A stretch of DNA of 64,000 nt, from the NCBI GenBank assembly GCA_905178155.1, contig CAJINV010000029.1, positions 127,863 to 191,862 on the forward strand. The letters are read 5' to 3'. A program made the position numbers and the translations under genes. How positions within the stretch are numbered: the first letter of the stretch is position 1; the number at the start of each line of letters is the position of its first letter. This DNA is from Amoebophrya sp. A120 (Eukaryota > Sar > Dinophyceae > Syndiniales > Amoebophryaceae). Shown piece by piece: positions 54,250 through 63,599 of the stretch. Below the pieces are notes generated by a model. It was not told where the DNA came from and searched no databases. It saw only the letters and a list, made by a program, of their open reading frames with translations.

Positions 54250-57200
54250 TCAGTTTCTGGATAACGATGAGGATGATACTGACTGCATAAACACCAGTGA
54301 AGACTCCAGCGCATTGCTCATGCGCTCGCCGACCGTCTCTCGGAGTTTCAGCGGTATCCCCTGGATGTGTTTGGCCAGGGCGTCCGTCTTATCCACTGCA
54401 AAAGTATCGCACTCGTAGTAATTGCATTTATGCATTACAAATTTCTTTCTCAAGGCAAATCAGCATTACGGATTTAATTTGTAATGCTGGGCGAATTTGT
54501 AATGCAATTTATACTAGTACGATGCTTTTGCAGTTCATACGTCTTGCAGTGGGGCAGCAGCAAGTCGCACATTGCCAGCGTGAAGGTGTCATCCTCTGCA
54601 AATATGTCGGGGTCTGGAAGAATGCAAAATTTGTGAGGCTCGCCCTGGATGCTACAAAAATCTGTGTTGCGGGTGTAGCACCAAAAGTGGTCCACTTTTT
54701 GCTACGCGGATAGGGTATTTCATCTCTTGCGGGATTAGTAGGCATCAGGAAGTTCTCATTCAAGTAACCTTAGCTATGGTGCTCGGGTATGTACATTGCA
54801 GAGATGGTGCGTCATGCTAAATCTGCAGCATGACCTCCAAGGGCACACTTTTCCGGACCCGGATGTATTGCATTGGATATGTGTTGCAGTTGTTGTACAG
54901 ATGCCGGTATAATTCTCCGTGCCCTATGAAGTTCTCAAACGTTTACATTATTCGAATTCGTATCCCTATAAAATTAGCACCAGGGAGAGGGCAGGGCCTG
55001 CATATTCCGCACCACAGAATCAGCGCAGATTTCCATGATTTTCTTACACCCTTCGAGAGTTTTGGCATGCGAAGTAGTCCGGTCGTTGGGTTGCGGACGA
55101 AGGCAAAAATTTTCTTTCCCTGCAACAGCAAAGATCGCAGCCGCTTGAGATTTTCATACCCCCTGCGAAATCCCTCTGCGCCGCGTCGAAGAGCTCCGCG
55201 GCCGTTTCGTAATCGTCCACAAAGTATCAACTGTAAAAGTGTCTGGGTCTGGAAGAATTCATGTTTGTCATGCTTGTCTGGCATGCCTCTTAAATCTGTC
55301 ATGCACGTTACCCAAGAGCTCCGCTTTTCTGTGATGCAGAAGCGCAGTTTGTCATGCAGAATAGGCAACACCTAGGAGCTCAGAAGGTTGTCATGCTGAG
55401 CCAGCATTTGTAGCCTCGTCATGAGACGCCCCCCAGCATGACAAGTTCCCAGACCCAGACATTTTTACTTTTCATACAAACCCCACGAGGATGCTGTGTC
55501 GATAGACCCACTTTCCGCCGCAGGCTGCCTGGGCACGCACGCGCTCGACGGCCACTCCGCCAGAGGATGATAGGGGAAGTTCGCCACAAGTGGCGGGTGC
55601 CAATTGTAGTGTCGCCTTAATTGCATTTGCTCCCACTAGAACTATGATGGTTCCTGGGAAGGTGGAGAACTACATGCAAAACAAGTGGTCGAGAAAATGC
55701 AGTATGCATCAGAATATCGCATGCAAAAATGTCTGGGTCTGGAAGACTCATGCCGTTTTTGCATGACACAGGGGTTCTGGCATGGAAGCTCTAGCATCAC
55801 AGGTTTCCAGAAGCTTCCGCAATGCCAAATCCGCATGACAAATCCCCCTCCTTGCTGGCAGAAAGTGGGCAGCTTTTGCTACTTACCCATGCATGAGAGA
55901 TTTTTTCTGGGTTCTGAAATGCGCATCACAAGTTTGTATTCTTCCAGACCCAGGAGACATTTGTGCATTTCATACAGAACCCGAAGATAGCAAGGTATCC
56001 AAACTTGTGGCCGCATTTCATCGCTCGATACGCTGTATTGAAATTCACTACCGCCAAACTCGATCCCGCTGTGGAACGGCTCCTTCTCCATGAGTTTACC
56101 GACGAACCGACTCGATCCCGACGTCAGGTCGTACACATTCACCCACACTGCCAGCATGCTCGTATCCAGTGCCGTGAACCTGTGCGGTTGCCCCTTGTAC
56201 AAATCATCGTGGTCGTCTGGCTCCTGCAAGATGCCCTCACTCGTCAGTGTTCGGATAACACGCCTTCCCGGCTGCTCGCTATCGCCCACCTGGAAGACAA
56301 TAGTCACATCGGATGCGTTCTGTATCAGTTCTTCTCCATAGATTCCTGCGCCAGAAAAAGCGGGTGCTCTCGTTTCACCATTTGGCTTTTTCTCGTACAC
56401 GTGCCAGAACACCTTTTCGTCCGGGTTTGTCACTTCGTACTGCACTACTTTCGCATCGGGCGCATTTTCCCCCTTGGAGGCGATGCTGTCCTCATAAAAC
56501 CGTTTGTGCACCGTCAGCTGCACGCCGGAGGATGATTCGGGTGGCAGCAATATCCTGATTAAATACGTCCCCACACCAGAGTCAAGGTGGGAAATCTGCT
56601 AGACAATTCACCCAGCTGTGGTTGTTTGGCCTGACAAGCTTGTCCTCGTAGTGAAATCCTGTTTTAGCTAGTTTAGAAGCATCACAGGTCTAGCATGTCA
56701 TGCTGATTCTAGCATCACAAATTCCAAACCACGAATAGGAAATGCTTCTCATAGGGCTCCGCATGAGAAAGAACATTTTTGGCATGCAAAATTGCACGAC
56801 AACTCTGGGGTGTTTATGTACTGGAAGAGACCAAAACAAAGCACAGAGAAACTTCAAATTTTCAGGGGACGACTCTGGGGTGGGGACGTTTTTACACGGG
56901 ATAAGCAAACCCTTCGCACGCAGGGCGCCCCCCACGGTCTTGAGAAACTGCGGGACTGTGACGTGCTGGCCGTATCCCAGAGAAAAAAGCTAGCAGGGCA
57001 CATTTGCATGTGGAAAAATAAATACTTATTAAGAAAAATCTGTCATGGAGGGCCGCTCCATAGCATGCTGTTTGGGCCATGCAATACAGATTTTTTTGCG
57101 TCAGTATTTACTTTTGCGTCACAAATATGACCTGCCTGCTTTTTTCTGTGTGATAGCCCGAACTGGAAATTGATTGACGAACCCTCTTATGCACGGTAAG

Positions 57201-58944
57201 CGTATCTGGGTGTGAAAGCATGGAAGCCTCTGACCCTGATGCCGGAGCAAGCAACGAAAATCTGTGTTGCACGAACGCCAAAAGATTCCCATGGGTTGAT
57301 GCCACGCAAGGAGCAAGGTTCTCATGCGGGACAGGGTTCAAGAAGGCTATTCATAAGCCTGCCGTGCCTTGTTTGTAGTTGTACGCATTCTAGGATGAGG
57401 CCATTTCTTTGTCCGATGCAAACGACGCATGACAAACAGGACCACTCTTTCAGACCCAGACACGTTTGCAGTTTATACCTCTGGCTTCGTCTTGTACTCC
57501 GGGTACGCATATGAAATGTAAAAGTGTCTGGGTCTGGAAGAATGCAACTTGTGATGCTAACTTTGGATTCGAAAAAAATCTGTATTGCATGAGCAGCAAG
57601 AGGCGCCCAGTTTGTGCTACGCGGGGAGGGCATTTGTCATGCGGGATAGGCATTGGCATCAGGAACGCCTCTAGAAATATGTGATGCTAGGTCATGCATT
57701 TCAGACATCCTAAGTCATGCAAAATATGCATGACAAACCTGGTAACCTTCCAGACCCAGACATTTTTACAGTTGATAACGCAGCGGGGATGCTCGTGTCG
57801 TACTTCCAGGCTAATGTGGAGCCCGAGTCTAAGTTCCTTGCACTCTCGCAGGGTATAACAGTGCAAAACCCCCTTTCTTCCCATTATCTGTATTGGTATT
57901 CTTGCAAAATGTCGGATGAAGTAGTCCGCACATCGTGTTGAAGCACTGTCTGCAACACAAATTTCGCAAACCTCAAACATCAGTATAACAACCCGCGTGC
58001 AGATTTGTCAGGCGGAAGCTACTTTTCTGCTGTCACTTGTGCTCCTACTCATGCCCTTCATGTACAAATGCGGGACGGCTGGTTCTGCACACACTCGCAT
58101 AAAGATAACATCAATCTTGCAATCGCCATCACTGCTTGGACTCGGTGACACAATATGCATTGCAAATATGTCTGGGGCTGGAAGAGTGCAAAGTTTGTCA
58201 TGCGGCTTGAGGTCTGGAATGGCGCATGTAGCATCAAGGACTGCGACTGTACAAGATCCTATACAATACCTAGCCCGCATGAGAAGCATCGTCTGAACTT
58301 GCCCCAAAGTGGGCAACTTGTAGTAGTCACGCAACACAGACTTTTGTGTGTCGCACAGGAAGCATTACAAGTCCACATATTTTCAGAGCCAAACATATTT
58401 TCAGTGGATAGACGATGGGACGATGCGATGGAGGTGTTGCTGGGACGATGGGATGGAGCGTTTTGTCGAGGGTGCTCAGCCGGGGTCTCCTTATGCTGTG
58501 AAAAAGTATCGGACTTGATGTAGCATAAAACCGCAAAAATGCATCACAAATCTCCTCGCGTCCCACAGGATGAAATCTGTATAACGAATTCCATTTGTCA
58601 TGGCTATATTGTTCGCACTGCACTTACTACTAGTACTAGTCCGATACCTTTACAATTCTTATTCCTACTGAAAAAGCAACATCGTGTTGCCTCTTCAACA
58701 ACACACGGAGGTGGAGAAGGAAACGCGGGAGGTGGAGTGCCCTGCATTCTTAATATATGTTTTTGATGTCCACGAGCAGAAACTGCGAAAAATAAGAAAA
58801 ATAAATACAAGACCAACAACAGCTTTTCCTCTCAGAAAATCCAGAAGATCCAATGTATACAAATTTTATGAAATCCGGAGAAATAAACTAGTGGACTAAT
58901 CGGATACGGTTCCTGAGCGGAACGTCCTGGAAGCGGACATCCAT
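54250..58944 (-). CDS. PPPDE/DeSI-type cysteine peptidase with long N-terminal extension
   Basis: Minus strand. Start ATG 58944; exons 58944-58908, 58782-58662, 58491-58411, 58153-58102, 57853-57778, 57509-57478, 57187-57156, 56972-56904, 56550-55975, 55714-55674, 55528-55477, 55224-55159, 54924-54880, 54589-54540 and 54389-54250. Twelve introners (each plus 5 nt) and two GT-AG introns removed leave exactly 1410 nt, 470 codons with stop. From about residue 295: WVNVYDL, then PFHSGIEFGGSEFQYS (probable catalytic His), then VGFVDDYETAAELF and LYNNCNTFTLAMCDLLLP (probable catalytic Cys in NNCNTFT) and a GIPLKL tail. This order is that of the PPPDE fold, whose known members remove SUMO or ubiquitin. 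The N-terminal 290 residues are Pro-rich, then unassigned. An alternative frame across 55529-55673 exists, but splicing fits the domain spacing better. Confidence 0.88.
54390..54539. mobile_element. Introner element, family C
   Basis: Left end TATCCACTGCAAAAGTATCG, right end GTACGATGCTTTTGCAGTTC then ATA. Perfect direct repeat CGTCT. Removal keeps the minus-strand frame. Confidence 0.95.
54590..54879. mobile_element. Introner element, family A
   Basis: CATCCTCTGCAAATATGTCG then GGGTCTGG; right end CCGGACCCGGATGTATTGC then TTGGATA. Flanks GGTGT/TGTGT. Removal keeps the minus-strand frame. Confidence 0.9.
54925..55158. mobile_element. Introner element, family E
   Basis: Left end TATGAAGTTCTCAAACGTTT then ACATTATTC; right end CAGCCGCTTGAGATTTTCAT then A. 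Flanks TGCCC/CCCCC. Removal gives GGG GGC GGA GAA in the minus-strand frame. Confidence 0.88.
55225..55476. mobile_element. Introner element, family A
   Basis: TATCAACTGTAAAAGTGTCT at the left, CCAGACCCAGACATTTTTA then TTTCATA at the right. Flanks CAAAG/CAAAC. Removal gives GGG TTT GTG GAC in the minus-strand frame. Confidence 0.92.
55529..55673 (-). other. Probable GT-AG spliceosomal intron
   Basis: Minus-strand GTAGTT donor and GTGCGTGCCCAG acceptor. Splicing gives TTG CAT GCA GCC TGC in frame and brings the His and Cys motifs of the peptidase to a normal distance. The alternative unspliced reading is frameshifted. Confidence 0.6.
55715..55974. mobile_element. Introner element, family A
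   Basis: TATCGCATGCAAAAATGTCT at the left, CCAGACCCAGGAGACATTTG then TTTCATA at the right. Perfect direct repeat CAGAA. Removal gives GTT CTG ATG CAT in the minus-strand frame. Confidence 0.93.
56551..56903. mobile_element. Introner element, family B
   Basis: Left end TATCCTGATTAAATACGTCC then CCACACCAG; right end GGGGTGGGGACGTTTTTACA then CGGGATA. Perfect direct repeat AGCAA. Removal gives GGT TTG CTG CCA in the minus-strand frame. Confidence 0.95.
56973..57155. mobile_element. Introner element, family K
   Basis: Left end TATCCCAGAGAAAAAAGCTA then GCAGGGCACATTTG; right end GACCTGCCTGCTTTTTTCTG then TGTGATA. Flanks GGCCG/GCCCG. Removal gives TTC GGG CAG CAC in the minus-strand frame. Confidence 0.9.
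57188..57477. mobile_element. Introner element, family A
   Basis: Diverged left end TATGCACGGTAAGCGTATCT then GGGTGTG; right end CAGACCCAGACACGTTTGC then AGTTTATA. Perfect direct repeat CCTCT. With its neighbours it bounds two 32-nt exons. Confidence 0.92.
57510..57777. mobile_element. Introner element, family A
   Basis: TATGAAATGTAAAAGTGTCT at the left, CCAGACCCAGACATTTTTAC then AGTTGATA at the right. Perfect direct repeat ACGCA. Removal gives GCT GCG TAC CCG in the minus-strand frame. Confidence 0.95.
57854..58101. mobile_element. Introner element, family G, diverged
   Basis: Left end TATAACAGTGCAAAACCCCC; right end GGGACGGCTGGTTCTGCACA then CACTCGCATA. Flanks lost (CAGGG/AAGAT). Removal plus 5 nt gives ATC TTC GAG AGT in the minus-strand frame. 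Confidence 0.85.
58154..58410. mobile_element. Introner element, family A
   Basis: TATGCATTGCAAATATGTCT then GGGGCTGG; right end CAGAGCCAAACATATTTTCA then GTGGATA. Flanks CACAA/GACGA. Removal gives ATC GTC TCA CCG in the minus-strand frame. Confidence 0.88.
58492..58661. mobile_element. Introner element, family C
   Basis: Left end TATGCTGTGAAAAAGTATCG; right end GTCCGATACCTTTACAATTC then TTA. Flanks CTCCT/TTCCT. Removal gives AGT AGG AAA CCC in the minus-strand frame. Confidence 0.88.
58783..58907 (-). other. Canonical GT-AG spliceosomal intron
   Basis: Minus-strand GTATCC donor and a long pyrimidine tract ending TTTTTCGCAG. Splicing gives AGG AAC CTT TCT and links the start codon to the rest of the peptidase gene. 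Confidence 0.75.
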
Positions 58945-60432
58945 GCTGTTCGCACGAGGCTTGCGCGTCGTGAGATTTTTCTTCAGGGTTCGAGACCATC
59001 AATCACTCAAGCCAGGACGGACAAGTCCTACTCCCCAGGAGCAGCAAAGTAGAATCTGTTTTTGAAAAGAATTAGTAAATTGCAGTAAATTTATATACGC
59101 CCGGCGTCTCTCACAGCAAAAAAAACACACGCTTCTCCTGCAAGGGGGCTCCGGCTACGATTGCCTTAACCCGGACAGGGAGTAACCTTGGGAACACGAC
59201 TGCGGTGGTCCATGCGCTGACAGCTGCATCGGAGACTACAAGCCCCAAGATTGTGACTACACCAGGAGAATTTATACACAACTGGACTTTTTTCATCCAC
59301 CTCGTCGTTTACTTATAATTACTTTTACTTTTACTGTTTTGTTGAAAAGGTGGCTTTGATTATTTTCTGTTCGGTCTACACCTTGTACTTTGAGGCGATA
59401 CTATTTCTATTTTGTTCTTACTTTATACCATTGTTTCAAGACGTGAAGCATCTGACGTTTTTTTTCAGGTTAGGTTTTGATTGGTCTTGATGCTGTCGAC
59501 CGCAGCATTGAAAAGTAGAAGACGTTCTCGAGCCAAATTGGGGTAAGATGAAGTCGAAGCTCAAACAATTACATAAAATAACAAATAAATATCGAAAAAT
59601 AGTAGGGTGACTAAACTGTCAACAGTAATTAGCAGCTCTCTAATGCACCATTGCTGCGTGTGCATGCCAAGATTGAAGACAAATAAACGTGCTTTGATTT
59701 TTTACTCTTGCTTCAAGGTTCGTTGTTTCACCACAAGCAAAGCAGCAGGTCGCAGACTCCAGCAGCGTTCCTGTTCCGGAGAATCACAAACGATTGACTA
59801 TGGAAAGAAATTGCCCTTGCAAGCTTGTTTCAAGAGTGACGAAAGTATCCTGCTCTTGCTGATGCCTCGTCTTCGTTTATCTATTGATCATGGTGTCATA
59901 AAAGCAGCAACGACGACGTTCCTGAGTCATGAACCCAGAAAGGCATGCTATGGCCGGGGAGATGCCATCCGACGTGTTAGGAGACTGATAGTATCCCCTT
60001 GTGGTTACGTTATACAAACTTAACGCTTGTTCCACCTCGTGATGACGTCCAAACATGTTGAAACTGCGGACTGCAAATTCTCTTCTTTCGACCTCCAAAC
60101 TTCCCAGTAAAGTGCGCATGCATGCTTGTTGCCGAATGTCATGCAGAAGTAACCATGAAACTCTTAATGCTTATAGGAAGATTACACAAGACACTGATGT
60201 GCGGGAAAGAGGACAATTTTCACTTCGCAGTTTCATCAGCCTGCTCTTCTCCGTTTTTCCCTATCGTCAGGAAAAATCCCCCACCCCTTACTGACCAAAC
60301 GCGTGGGACGGGTTGCTGATTTCCGCACACAGGCATGTGTCACCCTACTAGATGAAGGCCGCAGCTCCTATTTGACACTCCAATGCCTCCACCCAGCCTC
60401 ACAACCTCGATCTGCCTTCATGTGGCGAGCCT
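58945..60432. other. Gap between two minus-strand genes
   Basis: Holds the upstream region of the peptidase gene and some weak open frames, the longest at 59607-60023 on the plus strand and 60119-59877 on the minus strand. Neither has support from junctions or a known family. Confidence 0.45.
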
Positions 60433-61021
60433 TCACTTCTTATAAGCAAATGCAGCCACCAGGAGCTGCCTTCTGTACAATAAACCTGGATGAGGAATTT
60501 CCTTGAGGAAAGCGTTGGGGAGGGAGATTCTTTTATTGATATTTTCGCTCGCGAGATTCGTTGTCTCCGCCTTCATCGATTCCGCTCCGCCGTCCACGTT
60601 GGCTATGGTGCTCGTTCTGGTGCCGGCATATGAAGGTGCACAACTCCCCCCTTCCCCTCATTTGTTTTTGTATGGTATCAACCGCATTACAAACACCAGT
60701 ACAAGTGGACCCTGTGCATGACAAGTTCATGTGCCGAGTGTAGTACTGTTTGAATTTGTGGAATTTGTCATGCACATGGTGCCAAAAGGTAGCAACTGGA
60801 TTTGGGTTTTTGCATGACAAATGAGGGGGAGGGGGGGTTGTGCACTGTCATACGGCACCGCCGGGATTCACAATCGGGGAGGAAGCCGGAATGTGATGGG
60901 TTTTTTCCTGCTCTTCGGGTTGTACAAATAAACGAATCGATTCATCTTTGCCATCAAATGAAACTGATGTTGCGTTATCCATTTCTACAAAGCAGTTCGT
61001 CAGCAATGCCTCGTCATACAT
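60433..61021 (-). CDS. Small unidentified protein, 119 residues, one introner
   Basis: Minus-strand exons 61021-60853 and 60628-60433. Removing the single introner plus 5 nt gives 360 nt (120 codons with stop), with junction GGT GCC GGC ACC. The protein starts MYDEALLTNCFVEMDNATS, is acidic in the first half, has a Gly/Ser/Thr linker, and ends with a basic hydrophobic tail (YRRQLLVAAFAYKK). No family or targeting signal was recognised. The call rests on exact frame recovery and protein-like composition on both sides. Confidence 0.82.
60629..60852. mobile_element. Introner element, family G
   Basis: Left end TATGAAGGTGCACAACTCCC then CCCTTCCCCTCATTTG; right end AGGGGGGGTTGTGCACTGTC then ATA. 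Perfect direct repeat CGGCA. The cleanest family G copy. Confidence 0.96.
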
Positions 61022-61169
61022 AATACTAGGGCACTTCCCTGACTATACAAATTTCTGCGGATGCCGTTTTCTTCCCTCTCATCATGCGTATTTGCTTGCA
61101 ACTGCAAGCGTAGTTGGAGGTTGCCTGCTGCAAGCAAGGGTAAAAGGGGCACAAAATGCGATAACTAAT

Positions 61170-62901
61170 CTACCCACGACAAGTCTGCCATGACAAAATC
61201 ATCTGTTCTGGATAACTTTGATTCTCCGACTGGTCCTGGTGATTTGCGGATGAGCTGGTCGTCGCTTTCTGCTGCGTCGTCTCTGCTCCGTTTTCCTGCA
61301 CAAGCGCGTCACGGTTCGAAGCTGGTCCATCGTCGTGGGCCTTCTTGCCTGTCGCTTTTTTCTTCGCCGATGCTGTCGGCGTCGCGCTCAGCTCCGGTAG
61401 CAAGGTCTCGCCGTCGTACGGAATGACGACATACCCGTGACCCGTGAACGCTGTTGGCCCGGTGCGCGGCGACTTCTTCTTCTTGGCCTCGGAGTCCACC
61501 CCGCACGGCGATACCTCGGCCCCGGATATCTTGGCCCGCACGGCGTCCAACCAGGCTTTCCGGAAGGTATGCAGGTGAGAGTTGTGCCCCCGTTCAGACC
61601 CCCGCAGGAAGGAGATAAGGACCAGCCACAGGTAGTACTCGACCTGCTCGACGTGGAGGACCGCGCACGTCTTCCGCAACTGCTTTTTCTTCCCCTCCGA
61701 GAAAATGGACGCGTGGACTAGTGATGCCCGTTTACACAGTTGAGCAGGATGATCTGGCAGTTTCTCGGGGGCATCAACATGAACATCACGTTTGAAGATC
61801 GTGTCAGCTGTGTTTCCGACCAGCTTCGCGGCCACAAACCCGCTCTTCATTTTCGCGACAACGCCGGCGATGTTTTGCAACGCCTCCCGGGCCCGGGGTT
61901 TCGCTGCCAGGATTTCCGGGTCGGCCCTGCGAAAAATGATCTGCACCGAGGAGACGACCAGGTCTTCCAGCACATCCCACGTCATACCACCCCAGGGCTT
62001 CGTTGCAGACTGCAGCCACAGCCGTGTTTGTGGCCCTACCTTCGCATTTCCCTCGCACGTCAGAACAATCTGGTCGTGCACCCGTATGTTCCGTTCGTTC
62101 ACGTTCGGGCCGCGTCGCATGCTTCGGAAACATTTCCGAACGAATGTTACACATTGTTCGAACTGCTCCAATGTTACGCCGATGGCGTCTGGTGTGGAAG
62201 ACGTGAAAGAAGGTTCCGTTTTTGCCGCCTTTGGGTCTTGCTCGGCCGATCTCCCTGGAACATTACTTGCACGCTTTCGAGAAGATGCGGCGGGGGTCTG
62301 TAAGTTAGCTCCAAGCGCTAGTCCCTCGCTAGCTGCAGTACTGCCTACCACCGCTACAGGCGCGCCGGTTGGAAGGCCATGCGTTTCACCAGCGGGTGGG
62401 GTTTCTGCGTTGCGATCAGTATTATCCTTGTTTGTCGACTGCAGAGGGGCGTCCGCAGCACTGTCTTCACCACTTTCCTTCCCTCTCTCCCGCACTGTTT
62501 TGTCGCGGTGCTGCTGTTCGCCCGTTTTATCATCACTAGCGCGGCAGCCATCGTCACTGTCGTAATCATCCGCGCCACCCAGCCGCGGAAGGTCTGTCAT
62601 GTCGGAGATAGCGTGCTCTTCCTGATCCTTCTTGTAGTAGAAGGGAAAACGAAGGCCCGGCACATAAAAGGCAGTATCCGTGTAATCTGTTTGGCTACCA
62701 TGCGCATCCTCTTCCTGGAACAGCTCGATAACTTCGCGGTTTACATAAACCTTCTGCACCATGATCTCTTTGTCCTGATAGAAAAACGTTTTGTATATTC
62801 GGGGCAGAACAACTTTAAAGTGGAAGGAGGTCTGCCACAATCAGGCGAGTCATGGCTTCTCCATTTAATATTACGAGCGCTGTATTTGTTCCCTTCAACA
62901 T
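61170..62901 (-). CDS. Unidentified nuclear-like protein, about 562 residues
   Basis: A minus-strand open frame 62831-61170 (554 codons with stop) begins after an acceptor-like GTGGCAG. A 43-nt GT-AG gap (62874-62832) would join it to an ATG at 62901 in frame (GCG CTC ACC TCC), giving 563 codons. The start includes FHFKVVLPRIYKTFFYQD. A long acidic, Ser/Thr/Asp-rich disordered part and a basic KRASNVPGRS patch follow, then a folded-looking middle (LEQFEQCVTFVRKCFRSM; EYYLWLVLISFLRGSERG) and a Lys-rich C-terminus (AKKKATGKKAHDD). It has no introner, unusual here. Composition suggests a nuclear or chromatin role, which is only an inference. The 43-nt intron is uncertain. Confidence 0.75.
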
Positions 62902-63307
62902 ACAAGGAGAAGGGCCTGCGCCGCAACTACGTAGCAGGTGCAAAAAAGGAAGCCGGGTGTCTGTATTCGTAAAGTGCAATACTCTGGGACCGCATGTAAC
63001 TGCGGCGAACGCAATCACTCTTGTGTTTTGGTGGTATTCATCTTCATGAGAAGCACAAAATAACAGCCTCCGACATAATTGCTGCGCGACGAATGCGACG
63101 CCAAACACGCCGCAAAGCGAGTAAACATCTAAGCAAGTAGGTACCGGCGGCAGTGTGCAAAGGAACTGGAAGATAGCACGAAGCTCGAGCTCGGAGACTT
63201 CGTAGTCTGGCGAGGGTATGAAAATATAAAACCACTACTGCTGGCCACCACGTTCAGTATCTCATGCGCACCGCAAGCGAGGCCCAAGCCTCGCGCTTTT
63301 TGGCACT
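62902..63307. other. Gap between minus-strand genes
   Basis: Short open frames on both strands only; probably upstream sequence of the gene ending at 61170. No repeats or introner ends were seen. Confidence 0.5.
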
Positions 63308-63580
63308 TCACTGCAAGCGCCGATCTCTTCCGCGTGTGCTCTGAACGAGGTTTAGGCGGCTGGGCTTAAGTTTCGCACACATATAGTACCGGACAAGGGT
63401 GCTATTCGTGCTGATGTTCTTCAGATACTCCGCGCCTGGCATCCCGAACCGGAACTGCTTCGTGGTTGCGGCGCCCCGCTTTTCGAACTTGTTGTCTAGC
63501 ACAATCTCAAACGGCACCGGAACTACCGGCACTCTTGCTGCTTCCCGTGTCTGGTACTTGTTCCAGATATCTGTCGGCAT
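63308..63580 (-). CDS. Small unidentified protein, 90 residues
   Basis: An uninterrupted minus-strand frame from ATG 63580 to a TGA at 63308. The product starts MPTDIWNKYQTREAARVPVV and has a basic C-terminus (RLNLVQSTRGRDRRLQ). Codon use and composition look coding, but there are no junctions to confirm it and no family was recognised. It could be the 5' exon of a longer gene. Confidence 0.55.
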   Translation of the reverse strand: MPTDIWNKYQTREAARVPVVPVPFEIVLDNKFEKRGAATTKQFRFGMPGAEYLKNISTNSTLVRYYMCAKLKPSRLNLVQSTRGRDRRLQ

Positions 63581-63599
63581 TTTGGGTTGCTACTTTAAC

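Noticed and set aside
56551-56574. GTG start for the peptidase at 56574
   Set aside because: These bases belong to the family B introner; removal of the element joins the exon to upstream coding sequence in frame.
1421-58410. Many open frames containing LGLE or NMSGSG-like words next to coding stretches
   Set aside because: They are translations of family A introner ends running out of true exons, not conserved protein motifs.
58900-59053. Plus-strand open stretch with protein-like composition
   Set aside because: It is antisense to the first exon and upstream region of the peptidase gene, which rebuilds exactly on the minus strand.
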